Shown: positions 35,036 through 42,738 of the stretch, one piece after another | Layout of the letters: each line of letters opens with the position of its first letter | Numbering within the stretch: position 1 is the first letter of the stretch | Notes under the pieces: generated by a model | What the model was told of the DNA's origin: nothing | Seen by the model: the letters and a program-made list of their open reading frames with translations, nothing else | Database searches by the model: none | NCBI GenBank assembly: GCA_900321835.1 | Contig: ONXQ01000016.1 | Location: 1-45,875, forward strand | Reading direction: 5' to 3' | DNA length: 45,875 nt | Source: an uncultured Prevotellaceae bacterium | GTDB taxonomy: Bacteria > Bacteroidota > Bacteroidia > Bacteroidales > Bacteroidaceae | Program-made: the position numbers and the translations under genes

Positions 35036-35043
35036 TAACTTTG
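35036..35043 (+). promoter_or_regulatory. -7 box of the pyrB-pyrI operon
   Basis: TAACTTTG, 26 nt before the pyrB ATG. The nearest upstream TTTG is about 23 bp away, slightly further than consensus. No uracil-dependent attenuator hairpin was seen in the short leader. Confidence 0.6.
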
Positions 35044-35069
35044 CACGAATAAACAGAAAAGGAAAGAGG

Positions 35070-35984
35070 ATGAACAACAGAAGCATTGTGTCGATTGCCG
35101 ACTATAGCCGCGAAAAAATCATGCAACTGCTGGAGCGTACGGCCCTGTTTGAACAGCAGCCAAACCGACGGCTGCTGGAGGGAAAAGTGGTTGCCACGCT
35201 GTTCTTCGAACCTTCGACGCGCACCCGCCTGTCGTTCGAGACGGCTGCGCTGCGGCTGGGTGCCCGCGTCATCGGTTTCACCGACCCGAAGGTGACGAGC
35301 AGTTCGAAGGGCGAGACGCTGAAGGATACCATCAAGATGGTGTCGAACTATGCCGACGTCATCATTATGCGCCACAAGTTGGAGGGTGCTGCGCTGTACG
35401 CCAGCGAAGTGACCGACGTGCCGATTATCAACGCGGGCGACGGGTCGAACCTGCACCCTTCTCAGACGATGCTCGACCTCTACTCCATCTGGAAGACGCA
35501 GGGACGGCTGGACGACCTGAACATCTACATGGTGGGCGACCTGAAGTATGGGCGCACGGTGCACTCGCTGCTCATGTCGATGCGCAAGTATAACCCGACG
35601 TTCCACTTCATCGCGCCGAAGGAACTGGAAATGCCCGACGAGTACAAGATGTACTGCCGCAAGGAGGGCATCCGATACGTGGAGCAGACGGACTTCACCG
35701 AGGACACCATCAGCGATGCGGACATCCTGTATATGACCCGTGTGCAGCGCGAACGCTTCTCCGACCTGATGGAGTATGAGCGTGTGAAGGACGCCTACAT
35801 CCTCAGGGCGGACATGCTGGGCAAGTGCCGCGAGAACATGCGCATCCTGCATCCGCTGCCCCGCGTGAACGAAATTGAGCAGGAGGTGGACGACTCGCCT
35901 CATGCCTACTACTTCCAGCAGGCACAAAACGGATTGTATGCCCGCGAAACCCTGATTTGTCAAGCATTAGGAATTGAGCCATGA
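35070..35984 (+). CDS. pyrB: aspartate carbamoyltransferase catalytic subunit
   Basis: A 304-residue enzyme that condenses carbamoyl phosphate and aspartate, the committed step of pyrimidine synthesis. Carbamoyl-phosphate motif [20 protein letters not shown] (about 45-64), [16 protein letters not shown] (about 75-90), [20 protein letters not shown] (about 128-147), then [15 protein letters not shown] and [19 protein letters not shown] (about 263-281, aspartate site). Length and motifs are those of the class that forms c6r6 holoenzyme with PyrI, which is encoded directly downstream with a 4-bp overlap. Start [14 protein letters not shown] at 35070 is the family start; the longer frame to 35010 runs through the promoter. 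Confidence 0.97.
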   Translation: MNNRSIVSIADYSREKIMQLLERTALFEQQPNRRLLEGKVVATLFFEPSTRTRLSFETAALRLGARVIGFTDPKVTSSSKGETLKDTIKMVSNYADVIIMRHKLEGAALYASEVTDVPIINAGDGSNLHPSQTMLDLYSIWKTQGRLDDLNIYMVGDLKYGRTVHSLLMSMRKYNPTFHFIAPKELEMPDEYKMYCRKEGIRYVEQTDFTEDTISDADILYMTRVQRERFSDLMEYERVKDAYILRADMLGKCRENMRILHPLPRVNEIEQEVDDSPHAYYFQQAQNGLYARETLICQALGIEP

Positions 35985-36442
35985 ATACGGAAAAGAAATC
36001 TCTGCTGGTGGCTGCCATCGAGAATGGCACAGTCATCGACCACATACCGACGGACAAGGTGTTCACGATTGCTTCGTTGCTGCAACTGGACAAGTGCAAC
36101 GACCAGGTGACGATTGGTAACAACCTGGACAGCGGAACGATGGGCCAGAAGGGCATCATCAAGATTGCCAACCGATTCTTCAGCGACGCTGAAATCAGCC
36201 GCCTGGCTGCCGTCTGCCCCAACATCCGCCTGTGCATCATCAAGGACTACGATGTGGTGGAGAAGAAAATTGCCACGCTGCCCGACGAATTTGTCAACGT
36301 CGTGCGCTGTGCCAACCCTGTCTGCATCACAAACAACGAACCGATGCGCACGGTGTTCTACGTAACCGACAAGGAGCGTGGCGTGGTGAAATGCCGCTAC
36401 TGCGGAAAGGAACAACTGATTGAAAACATTAAACTGGTATAA
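35981..36442 (+). CDS. pyrI: aspartate carbamoyltransferase regulatory subunit
   Basis: A 153-residue allosteric subunit. The N-terminal nucleotide-binding domain includes [20 protein letters not shown] and [20 protein letters not shown]. The C-terminal zinc domain has the four ligands in CANPVC (about 109-114) and CRYC (about 137-140). It binds CTP/ATP and holds the catalytic trimers together, providing feedback control. ATGA overlap with pyrB and a TAATG overlap with ileS show a single translationally coupled operon. Co-operonic placement of ileS is unusual functionally but natural by position. Confidence 0.97.
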   Translation: MNTEKKSLLVAAIENGTVIDHIPTDKVFTIASLLQLDKCNDQVTIGNNLDSGTMGQKGIIKIANRFFSDAEISRLAAVCPNIRLCIIKDYDVVEKKIATLPDEFVNVVRCANPVCITNNEPMRTVFYVTDKERGVVKCRYCGKEQLIENIKLV

Positions 36443-39400
36443 TGAAAAAATTTACAGAACGTGCTCGCCTTGACTTGAGCGAGGTGAATGAAGAAGTGCT
36501 GAAAAAGTGGAACGAGGAAGATTTGTTCCACAAAAGTATAACCGAGCGTGAAGGGTTTCCTCCCTTCATCTTTTATGAAGGTCCGCCTTCGGCCAACGGA
36601 CATCCCGGCATCCACCATGTGATGGGCCGTACCATCAAGGACACCTTCCTGCGCTACAAGACGATGCAGGGTTTTCAGGTGAAGCGCAAGGCTGGCTGGG
36701 ACACTCACGGCCTGCCCGTGGAGTTGAGCGTGGAGAAGAGCCTGGGCATCACGAAGGAGGACATCGGACGGAAAATCTCGGTGGATGACTACAACGACGC
36801 CTGCCGCAAAAACGTGATGATGTACACCAACGAATGGACCGAACTGACCGACAAGATGGGTTACTGGGTCGATTTGGAGCATCCGTACATCACCTATGAT
36901 AATAAGTACATCGAGACACTCTGGTATCTGCTGAAGAAACTCTATGAGAAAGGACTTCTCTACAAGGGCTACACCATCCAGCCCTACTCGCCGGCAGCAG
37001 GCACAGGCCTCTCGAGCCACGAACTGAACCAGCCGGGCTGCTACCGCGACGTGAAGGACACAACCGTGACAGCACAGTTTAAGTTGCTAGATAATATAGA
37101 AGGTCTAGAAAATCCAGAAGGTTTAGCAACCTACATCCTTGCATGGACCACCACACCGTGGACACTGCCCTCAAACACCGCACTCTGCGTCGGCCCCAAG
37201 ATTGACTACGTGGCCCTGAAGGGCAAGAATCCTTACAGCGGCGAAGAGGCTGTGTATGTTTTGGCAGAAAGCCGTCTGTCGGCCTATTTCCAGTTCGAAG
37301 AAGGCGAAACGCCGGAGATTCTCTGGAGAGGAAAAGGCACGGACCTTGTGGGCCTGCACTACGAGCAGTTGTTCCCCTGGGTGAAGCCCTGTGCGCTCGA
37401 AGACGACAAGGTGGTGGTGAAGGAGCAGGATGCCTTCCGCGTCATCCCCGGCGACTACGTGACGACCGAGGACGGTACAGGCATTGTCCACATCGCACCG
37501 ACCTTCGGTGCCGACGACGCCAAAGTGGCTAAGGATGCAGGCATCCCTTCGCTCTTCGTCATCGACAAGGCTGGCGACACACGCCCGATGGTGGACTTCA
37601 CAGGTAAATATTTCGTTCGTGAAGACATGGACGAGAACTTTGTGAAACTCTGTGTCAATGAGAGTTATTGGAAACACAGCGGCGACTTCGTCAAAAACGC
37701 CTACGACCCGAAGTACAACAAAGACGGCAAGTATGACGAGAAGGCTGCCACGAAGGACATGGACCTCAACGTCGTGCTCTGCCTCGAAATGAAGGAAGAA
37801 GGCACGGCCTTCAAGATAGAGAAGCATGTGCACAACTATCCGCACTGTTGGCGCACCGACAAGCCTGTGCTCTACTATCCCCTCGACTCTTGGTTCATCC
37901 GTTCAACAGCCAAGAAAGACCGCATGTACGAACTGAACCAGACCATTCAGTGGAAGCCAGAATCAACGGGTACAGGACGTTTCGGCAAATGGCTCGAAAA
38001 CCTCAACGACTGGAACCTCTCCCGTTCACGCTACTGGGGTACTCCCCTACCCATCTGGCGCAACAAGGACACCCACGAAGAAGTGTGCATCGGAAGCATC
38101 GAGGAACTCTACAACGAAATAGAAAAGGCTGTTAAGGCTGGTGTGATGAAGTCCAATCCGCTAAAGGAAAAAGGCTTCGTTCCGGGCGACATGACGCAGG
38201 AAAACTACGACCGCATCGACCTGCACCGCCCCTATGTGGACGACATCAAACTCGTTTCGGAACAAGGCAACGTGCTGACCCGCGAACTGGACCTCATCGA
38301 CGTGTGGTTCGACTCGGGTGCCATGCCGTACGCCCAGATTCACTATCCCTTCGAGAATCGCGACCTCATCGACAAGGGTACAGCCTTCCCCGCTGACTTC
38401 ATCGCCGAGGGTGTTGACCAGACACGAGGCTGGTTCTTCACGCTCCATGCTATAGCCACAATGGCGTTCGACAGCGTAGCGTTCAAGAATGTCATCTCCA
38501 ACGGACTTGTCCTCGACAAGAACGGCATCAAGATGTCGAAGCGTCTGGGCAACGTCATCAATCCGTTCGAATGCATCGGGAAATATGGCGCAGATGCAGT
38601 GCGCTGGTACATGATTACCAACTCGTCGCCGTGGGATAACCTCTCGTTCGACCCCGAAGGCGTGAAGGAAGTGACCAGCCAGTTCTTCATCAAACTGCAG
38701 CAGGCCTACGCCTTCTTTACTATGTATGCCAACGTGGACGGCTTCGACTACAAAGAAGCCGACCTGCCCTACGCAGAACGTCCCGACTTCGACCGCTGGC
38801 TGCTCAGCGAACTGAACACACTGGTGAAGAACGTGCAGCACTATCTCGACGACTACGACCCGACGCCGGCAGGACGTCTGATTCAAGCATTCGTCATCGA
38901 CAACCTCTCCAACTGGTACATCCGTCTGAACAAGGCACGTTTCTGGGGTGGAGAAATGACTGCCGACAAACTCTCTGCCTACCAGACGCTCTACACCTGT
39001 CTGGAAACGTTGAGCCGCCTGATTGCACCGATTGCACCGTTCTACGCTGACCAACTCTTCCGCGACCTCAACGCCGTGACGCAGAAGGACCAGAGCCAGA
39101 GCGTGCATCTTGCGAAATTCCCCACCTACAACGAAGCATTCATCGACACCGAATTGGAGACCGCGATGGAGGCTGCCATGAAAGTCACCTCAATGGGTCT
39201 TTCCATCCGCAAGAAGGTGAAGATTCCTGTGATTCAGGCTCTTCAGTCTCTGGCCATTCCCGACACCGACCCCGTCTTCTCTGCCCGCATCGAACGTATG
39301 AAGGACATCATCACGAAGGAGGTGAACGTGAAGGAACTGCAACTCATGGATGGTAAACTTCTTGTCAAGAACGTTCGCTGCAACTTCCGTGTGATGGGCA

Positions 39401-39885
39401 AGAAATTCGGCAAACTGATGAAGGCCGTAAGCCAGGCCGTTGCCGAAATGTCTCAACAACAGATTGCTGAACTCGAAAGCAACGGGCAAGTGACGCTCAT
39501 GGCCGAAGGACAGCCGGCACTGATTGAACTCGAAGACGTGGACATCATGTCGCAGGACATTCCAGGGTGGAGCGTGGCCAACGACGGCACAACCACCGTT
39601 GCGCTGGATATCACGATTACTCCCGAACTGAAAGTGGAAGGCGATGCACGCCGTCTGATCAAGCAGATTCAGAACCTGCGCAAGTCACAAGGCTTCGACA
39701 TCACCGACCGCATCGTTGTCACGTTGTCCAACCAGCCGCAAATTGCCGAAATCATTGCCTCCTACGGCGAAAACATCAGCCGTCAGGTATTGGCCACAGA
39801 CATACGGCTGACCGACGCCCTTGAGGAAGGCACCGATGTTGAATTTGAAGACTTCAAAGCACTTCTCCATGTCCAGAAAGCATAA
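36442..39885 (+). CDS. ileS: isoleucine--tRNA ligase
   Basis: A 1,147-residue class Ia synthetase. Elements are YEGPPSANGHPGIHHVMGRT (HIGH-type motif HPGIHH, about 54), the CP1 editing domain beginning with ILAWTTTPWTLPSNTALCVG (about 232), WGTPLPIWRNK, TRGWFFTLHAIATMAF, GIKMSKRLGNVINPFE (KMSKR, about 697) and a long C-terminal anticodon-binding and DUF5915-like region. Just before the editing-domain strand there is an AT-rich insertion of two near-identical hexapeptides, LDNIEG and LENPEG (about 216-227), with codons unlike their surroundings. This is the equivalent point to the insertion in ValRS. The start overlaps the pyrI stop by 1 bp. The 3' end overlaps lspA. Confidence 0.97.
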   Translation: MKKFTERARLDLSEVNEEVLKKWNEEDLFHKSITEREGFPPFIFYEGPPSANGHPGIHHVMGRTIKDTFLRYKTMQGFQVKRKAGWDTHGLPVELSVEKSLGITKEDIGRKISVDDYNDACRKNVMMYTNEWTELTDKMGYWVDLEHPYITYDNKYIETLWYLLKKLYEKGLLYKGYTIQPYSPAAGTGLSSHELNQPGCYRDVKDTTVTAQFKLLDNIEGLENPEGLATYILAWTTTPWTLPSNTALCVGPKIDYVALKGKNPYSGEEAVYVLAESRLSAYFQFEEGETPEILWRGKGTDLVGLHYEQLFPWVKPCALEDDKVVVKEQDAFRVIPGDYVTTEDGTGIVHIAPTFGADDAKVAKDAGIPSLFVIDKAGDTRPMVDFTGKYFVREDMDENFVKLCVNESYWKHSGDFVKNAYDPKYNKDGKYDEKAATKDMDLNVVLCLEMKEEGTAFKIEKHVHNYPHCWRTDKPVLYYPLDSWFIRSTAKKDRMYELNQTIQWKPESTGTGRFGKWLENLNDWNLSRSRYWGTPLPIWRNKDTHEEVCIGSIEELYNEIEKAVKAGVMKSNPLKEKGFVPGDMTQENYDRIDLHRPYVDDIKLVSEQGNVLTRELDLIDVWFDSGAMPYAQIHYPFENRDLIDKGTAFPADFIAEGVDQTRGWFFTLHAIATMAFDSVAFKNVISNGLVLDKNGIKMSKRLGNVINPFECIGKYGADAVRWYMITNSSPWDNLSFDPEGVKEVTSQFFIKLQQAYAFFTMYANVDGFDYKEADLPYAERPDFDRWLLSELNTLVKNVQHYLDDYDPTPAGRLIQAFVIDNLSNWYIRLNKARFWGGEMTADKLSAYQTLYTCLETLSRLIAPIAPFYADQLFRDLNAVTQKDQSQSVHLAKFPTYNEAFIDTELETAMEAAMKVTSMGLSIRKKVKIPVIQALQSLAIPDTDPVFSARIERMKDIITKEVNVKELQLMDGKLLVKNVRCNFRVMGKKFGKLMKAVSQAVAEMSQQQIAELESNGQVTLMAEGQPALIELEDVDIMSQDIPGWSVANDGTTTVALDITITPELKVEGDARRLIKQIQNLRKSQGFDITDRIVVTLSNQPQIAEIIASYGENISRQVLATDIRLTDALEEGTDVEFEDFKALLHVQKA
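37087..37122 (+). repeat. 18-bp (2 x 9-bp) in-frame tandem repeat inside ileS
   Basis: CTAGATAATATAGAAGGT (37087-37104) and CTAGAAAATCCAGAAGGT (37105-37122) are 15/18 identical. Each is itself two 9-bp units, roughly (C/A)TAGAANNT. The codons (CTA, ATA, GGT, CCA) are much more AT-rich than the rest of the gene. Confidence 0.82.
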
Positions 39886-40501
39886 AGGCTGGCTCGCTGT
39901 TGCCATCATCTTGTTGGTGCTGATGGCCGACCAGTGTATCAAGGTCTGGGTGAAGACGCACATGTATCTCGGCGAAAGCATCCACATCGCCGACTGGTTT
40001 CAGTTGCACTTCATCGAGAACAACGGCATGGCGTTCGGTTGGGAACTGGGTGGGAAATATTTCCTCACAGCCTTCCGCGTCATCGTCGTTGCAGCCATCG
40101 GTTTCTACACCTGGAAGCGCATCCGACAAGGGGCACCGACATTTCTCGTCGTCTGCCTCGCCCTCATCATTGCCGGAGCAGCAGGCAACATCATCGACTG
40201 CCTCTTCTACGGACTCATCTTCAACAATCCCGCACCGCCACAGGTGGCGCAGTTCGTGCCGTGGGGCATGGGCTACAGCAGCCTGATGCTCGGCCGCGTG
40301 GTCGATATGTTCTACTTCCCGCTCATCGAGTGGGACATGCCCGCGTCGTGGACATGGCTCGACAGCGTGGGTTTTCTGCCACAAGCAGGCGAACACTGCA
40401 TCTTCTTCTCCCCCATTTTCAATTTTGCCGACGCCGCCATCAGTTGCAGCATCATCGTGTTGCTCGTCAACTATGCCTTTGTCGCCAAGAACAACAAATA
40501 G
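39869..40501 (+). CDS. lspA: lipoprotein signal peptidase
   Basis: A 210-residue inner-membrane aspartyl protease that cleaves prolipoproteins at the lipidated Cys. Four transmembrane segments are visible (WLAVAIILLVLMADQCIKVW, YFLTAFRVIVVAAIGFY, FLVVCLALIIAGAAG and a last one around ISCSIIVLLVNYAF). Conserved boxes are FIENNGMAFGW, GAAGNIIDCLFYG, GRVVDMFYFPL (catalytic Asp about 146) and FNFADAAISC (catalytic Asp about 186). It is longer than the E. coli enzyme because of the loop between the last two boxes, as is usual in Bacteroidota. The start MSRKHKGW at 39869 overlaps the end of ileS by 17 bp. At least three predicted lipoproteins in this window would be its substrates. Confidence 0.95.
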   Translation: MSRKHKGWLAVAIILLVLMADQCIKVWVKTHMYLGESIHIADWFQLHFIENNGMAFGWELGGKYFLTAFRVIVVAAIGFYTWKRIRQGAPTFLVVCLALIIAGAAGNIIDCLFYGLIFNNPAPPQVAQFVPWGMGYSSLMLGRVVDMFYFPLIEWDMPASWTWLDSVGFLPQAGEHCIFFSPIFNFADAAISCSIIVLLVNYAFVAKNNK

Positions 40502-40514
40502 TCACGTCAGCACC

Positions 40515-41495
40515 ATGCGCAACACTCCCCTCCTCATCGTCTGCCTGATTCTTGCATTCAGCATCCTTTCCTGCGAGCAGCGCCCCGAAGGCATCCTGTC
40601 GAAAGGAGAGATGGAGGATGTGCTGTACGACTACCACCTTGCCCAGGCTATGGCCGACTGGGTGCCGGGGCATGAGGGAGAATCCAACCAGCCCTACATC
40701 GACGCTGTCTTTCGCAAGCACGGCATCACACAGGCCGAGTTCGACTCATCCCTCGTGTGGTACAATGCCCACGCCAGCGACCTGAAAGACATTTACGAGA
40801 GCCTCAAGGACCGCTTCACTTTCGAGAGCCAGAAACTCCAGATCGAAGCCGGCGACAAGGAAATGGCTACTCTCATTGTCGAAGGCGGCGACACCACCAA
40901 TCTCTGGAATGGGCCGCGTCTCATTGTGCTGCGCAACAATCCCCTGCTCAATCTGGAGAAGTTTTCGGTCAGCAGCGATACGCTCTTTCAGCCAGGCGAC
41001 GACTTCAAACTCTCGGCCGATGTCCTCATGATGGCCGAAGAGCGTTACGGACGGAACGCCCAGTTGGTGGCAGCCATCTCCATTCTGACGGCCGACGGAA
41101 AGACCTACGGCGACTCTCGCTCGATTGAAAGCACGGGCAACTTTACCATCAATATCGACGTGCCGGCCCATCAGACACCCCGTCAAATCAACTGCTACTT
41201 CCAGTACCAATCCAACGATGCGACCCGCAATTTCGGCATCATCCGAAATCTTTCGCTCATTCGCATCCACACCCATCCCGCCGAAGCCGACACGTTGGAG
41301 GTCGATTCTGCCGAGACGGTGGTTCAGCCAGAGCCAGCCGCTGCCAAGCGTCCGAGCCACGGCCCACGTCTGTCGCCAGAGCAACTGCGCAAGCAGACGC
41401 AGGACAACGTGCAGAAGATTGAGATTCGCACGGCTCCCGAACATCGCACGCCCAACTCTTTCGGGCCTACAAGGCGAAAGAACAATAAAAAATAA
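40515..41495 (+). CDS. DUF4296 lipoprotein
   Basis: A 326-residue predicted lipoprotein (MRNTPLLIVCLILAFSILSC, lipobox ILSC). Residues 25-110 match what I recognise as DUF4296: GILSKGEMEDVLYDYHLAQA, FRKHGITQAEFDSSLVWY and ASDLKDIYESLKDR. The rest is a beta-rich domain (LSADVLMMAEERYGRN, FTINIDVPAHQTPRQINCYF) and a charged, Pro-rich tail ending RRKNNKK. The family is confined to Bacteroidota and commonly sits directly after lspA, as here (13-bp gap). Function is unknown; location is the periplasmic face or outer membrane. The start at 40515 gives the lipoprotein signal; the frame from 40425 shadows lspA. Confidence 0.9.
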   Translation: MRNTPLLIVCLILAFSILSCEQRPEGILSKGEMEDVLYDYHLAQAMADWVPGHEGESNQPYIDAVFRKHGITQAEFDSSLVWYNAHASDLKDIYESLKDRFTFESQKLQIEAGDKEMATLIVEGGDTTNLWNGPRLIVLRNNPLLNLEKFSVSSDTLFQPGDDFKLSADVLMMAEERYGRNAQLVAAISILTADGKTYGDSRSIESTGNFTINIDVPAHQTPRQINCYFQYQSNDATRNFGIIRNLSLIRIHTHPAEADTLEVDSAETVVQPEPAAAKRPSHGPRLSPEQLRKQTQDNVQKIEIRTAPEHRTPNSFGPTRRKNNKK

Positions 41496-41506
41496 CAGTA
41501 TTATTT

Positions 41507-41758
41507 GTGTCCAAACACATCGTATGTGCACTTTCCACGCGGCGCATTGCAGCCTCGTGCGTCGTCTTCGCCGATGGAAAAAAATACAGGCAACACGTCG
41601 TCGAACTCATCGACTCTCGTGTTGCCAATCATTATGCCCTGACGGCCGAACTGCCGCACACAGAGTGGTATGGTGGCACACTGTTGGTGGACGAAGGCCT
41701 GCAAGTCAGCCGGCTCGTCATGCTTGCCGACGGAACTCAGCGCAAACAACCGCTGTAG
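41507..41758 (+). CDS. small conserved-looking protein, GTG start
   Basis: An 83-residue frame beginning GTG at 41507, 11 bp after the DUF4296 stop. The sequence (MSKHIVCALSTRRIAASCVV, then KKYRQHVVELIDSRVANHYA and LPHTEWYGGTLLVDEG) reads like a real folded protein: alternating beta strands and sensible composition, with no low-complexity shadow character. I believe similar small proteins follow DUF4296 genes in related genomes but cannot verify it. Function unknown. It overlaps the convergent methyltransferase gene by 41 bp at the 3' end, which lowers confidence slightly. Confidence 0.62.
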   Translation: MSKHIVCALSTRRIAASCVVFADGKKYRQHVVELIDSRVANHYALTAELPHTEWYGGTLLVDEGLQVSRLVMLADGTQRKQPL

Positions 41759-42479
41759 CAATCGCCACGTTGAGCGATTCGACATGGCTGTCTGTCCAAC
41801 TGGGAATGGTCAACCGCTCCGTCACACCCTGTGCTACAGCCGCCGAAATGCCACTTCCCTCGTTTCCCATCACAATCACACCTGCGTTTGCCAGCCGTTT
41901 CTCATAAATGTTTTCTCCGTCGAGAAACGTGCCATACACCGTCACACCCTCCTGACGGGCACGCTCCAGCACGCCTGCTAAATCAATATAATGTACGCGC
42001 ACGTGCGCGAGAGCCCCCATCGTTGCCTGCACCGTCTTCGGGTTGAAAACGTCGGCACAACCCTGCGAGCAAAACACATCGCCGATGCCGAACCAGTCGG
42101 CCAGCCGCACAATCGTACCCAAGTTGCCGGGATTCTGCACCTCGTCGAGCGCCAGACACAGGTTCGCTTTCGCCGCCTTTACGAAATCGACCGCGTAGCA
42201 GGGCTGTCGGAACACAGCCAGCACACCCTGCGGTGTCTCCACCGTGCTCACCTGCCGCAGTTCGTCCTCTGTTGCCAGTTCGACGGGAAACGGCTGCGTC
42301 GCTCCCTGGGGCCGCTCAGCCACATACTTCGTGCTTTGCACCTGATACACACACTCGAAACCACCGGACAGCAATTCGCCCACCAGTTTCGGCCCTTCGG
42401 CCACGAACACACCTTCAGCCGTCCTGTGCTTCTTCATCTGAAGGCTGCGCAACCATTTTATTCTGTTTTTGCTCAGCAT
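41718..42479 (-). CDS. TrmH/SpoU-family RNA 2'-O-methyltransferase
   Basis: A 253-residue SPOUT methyltransferase. The N-terminal substrate-binding domain (KNRIKWLRSLQMKKHRTAEG, VFVAEGPKLVGELLSG) is followed by the three SpoU motifs: LALDEVQNPGNLGTIVRLAD (motif 1, about 130-149), VIVMGNEGSGIS (motif 2, about 207-218) and LTIPSWTDSHVESLNVAIAT (motif 3, about 226-245), with a C-terminal deep knot. It methylates a ribose in rRNA or tRNA. The exact nucleotide is unknown; the RlmB/TsnR-like architecture favours rRNA. The start MLSKNRIKW at 42479 was preferred; frames upstream run toward the promoter, where a TAATTTTG box lies at 42513-42506. Confidence 0.92.
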   Translation of the reverse strand: MLSKNRIKWLRSLQMKKHRTAEGVFVAEGPKLVGELLSGGFECVYQVQSTKYVAERPQGATQPFPVELATEDELRQVSTVETPQGVLAVFRQPCYAVDFVKAAKANLCLALDEVQNPGNLGTIVRLADWFGIGDVFCSQGCADVFNPKTVQATMGALAHVRVHYIDLAGVLERARQEGVTVYGTFLDGENIYEKRLANAGVIVMGNEGSGISAAVAQGVTERLTIPSWTDSHVESLNVAIATAVVCAEFRRQA

Positions 42480-42505
42480 ATCCGGCATCAATTCAGTTGA
42501 CGCCG

Positions 42506-42513
42506 CAAAATTA
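42506..42513 (-). promoter_or_regulatory. -7 box of the TrmH-family gene
   Basis: TAATTTTG on the minus strand, 26 nt before the ATG at 42479. The -33 element is weak. Confidence 0.5.
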
Positions 42514-42552
42514 AGCAAAAACTTTCAAACTCCGACACGCCGTACCAAAAAA

Positions 42553-42640
42553 GTTTCACCACTTTGGTACAAAAGTACCAACGCAGTGGTACGAACGTAC
42601 CGGCGCAGTGAAAACTTCATACCAGCGCAGTGGTACGACC
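42553..42640. repeat. array 5 of the 22-bp hairpin repeat (4 units)
   Basis: Units at 42553, 42575, 42597 and 42619, exactly 22 bp apart. Unit 2 has perfect GTACCA/TGGTAC arms. The others have TTTCA/TTGGTAC, GTACCG/TGAAAA and ATACCA/TGGTAC. A decayed unit with GTACC precedes it at 42531-42552. It occupies the divergent gap between the TrmH-family gene and tamL. Confidence 0.9.
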
Positions 42641-42721
42641 GTCACACAGCGATGCCGGTGCGTCCGGTTGGCAAACCGCTATTTTTCAATCCCCGATTTT
42701 CATTTTTTCAATTATTAGTCG

Positions 42722-42729
42722 TACCTTTG
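42722..42729 (+). promoter_or_regulatory. -7 box of tamL
   Basis: TACCTTTG ends 9 nt before the ATG at 42739, implying a very short leader. The -33 region is T-rich without a perfect TTTG. Confidence 0.62.
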
Positions 42730-42738
42730 CACATCAGA

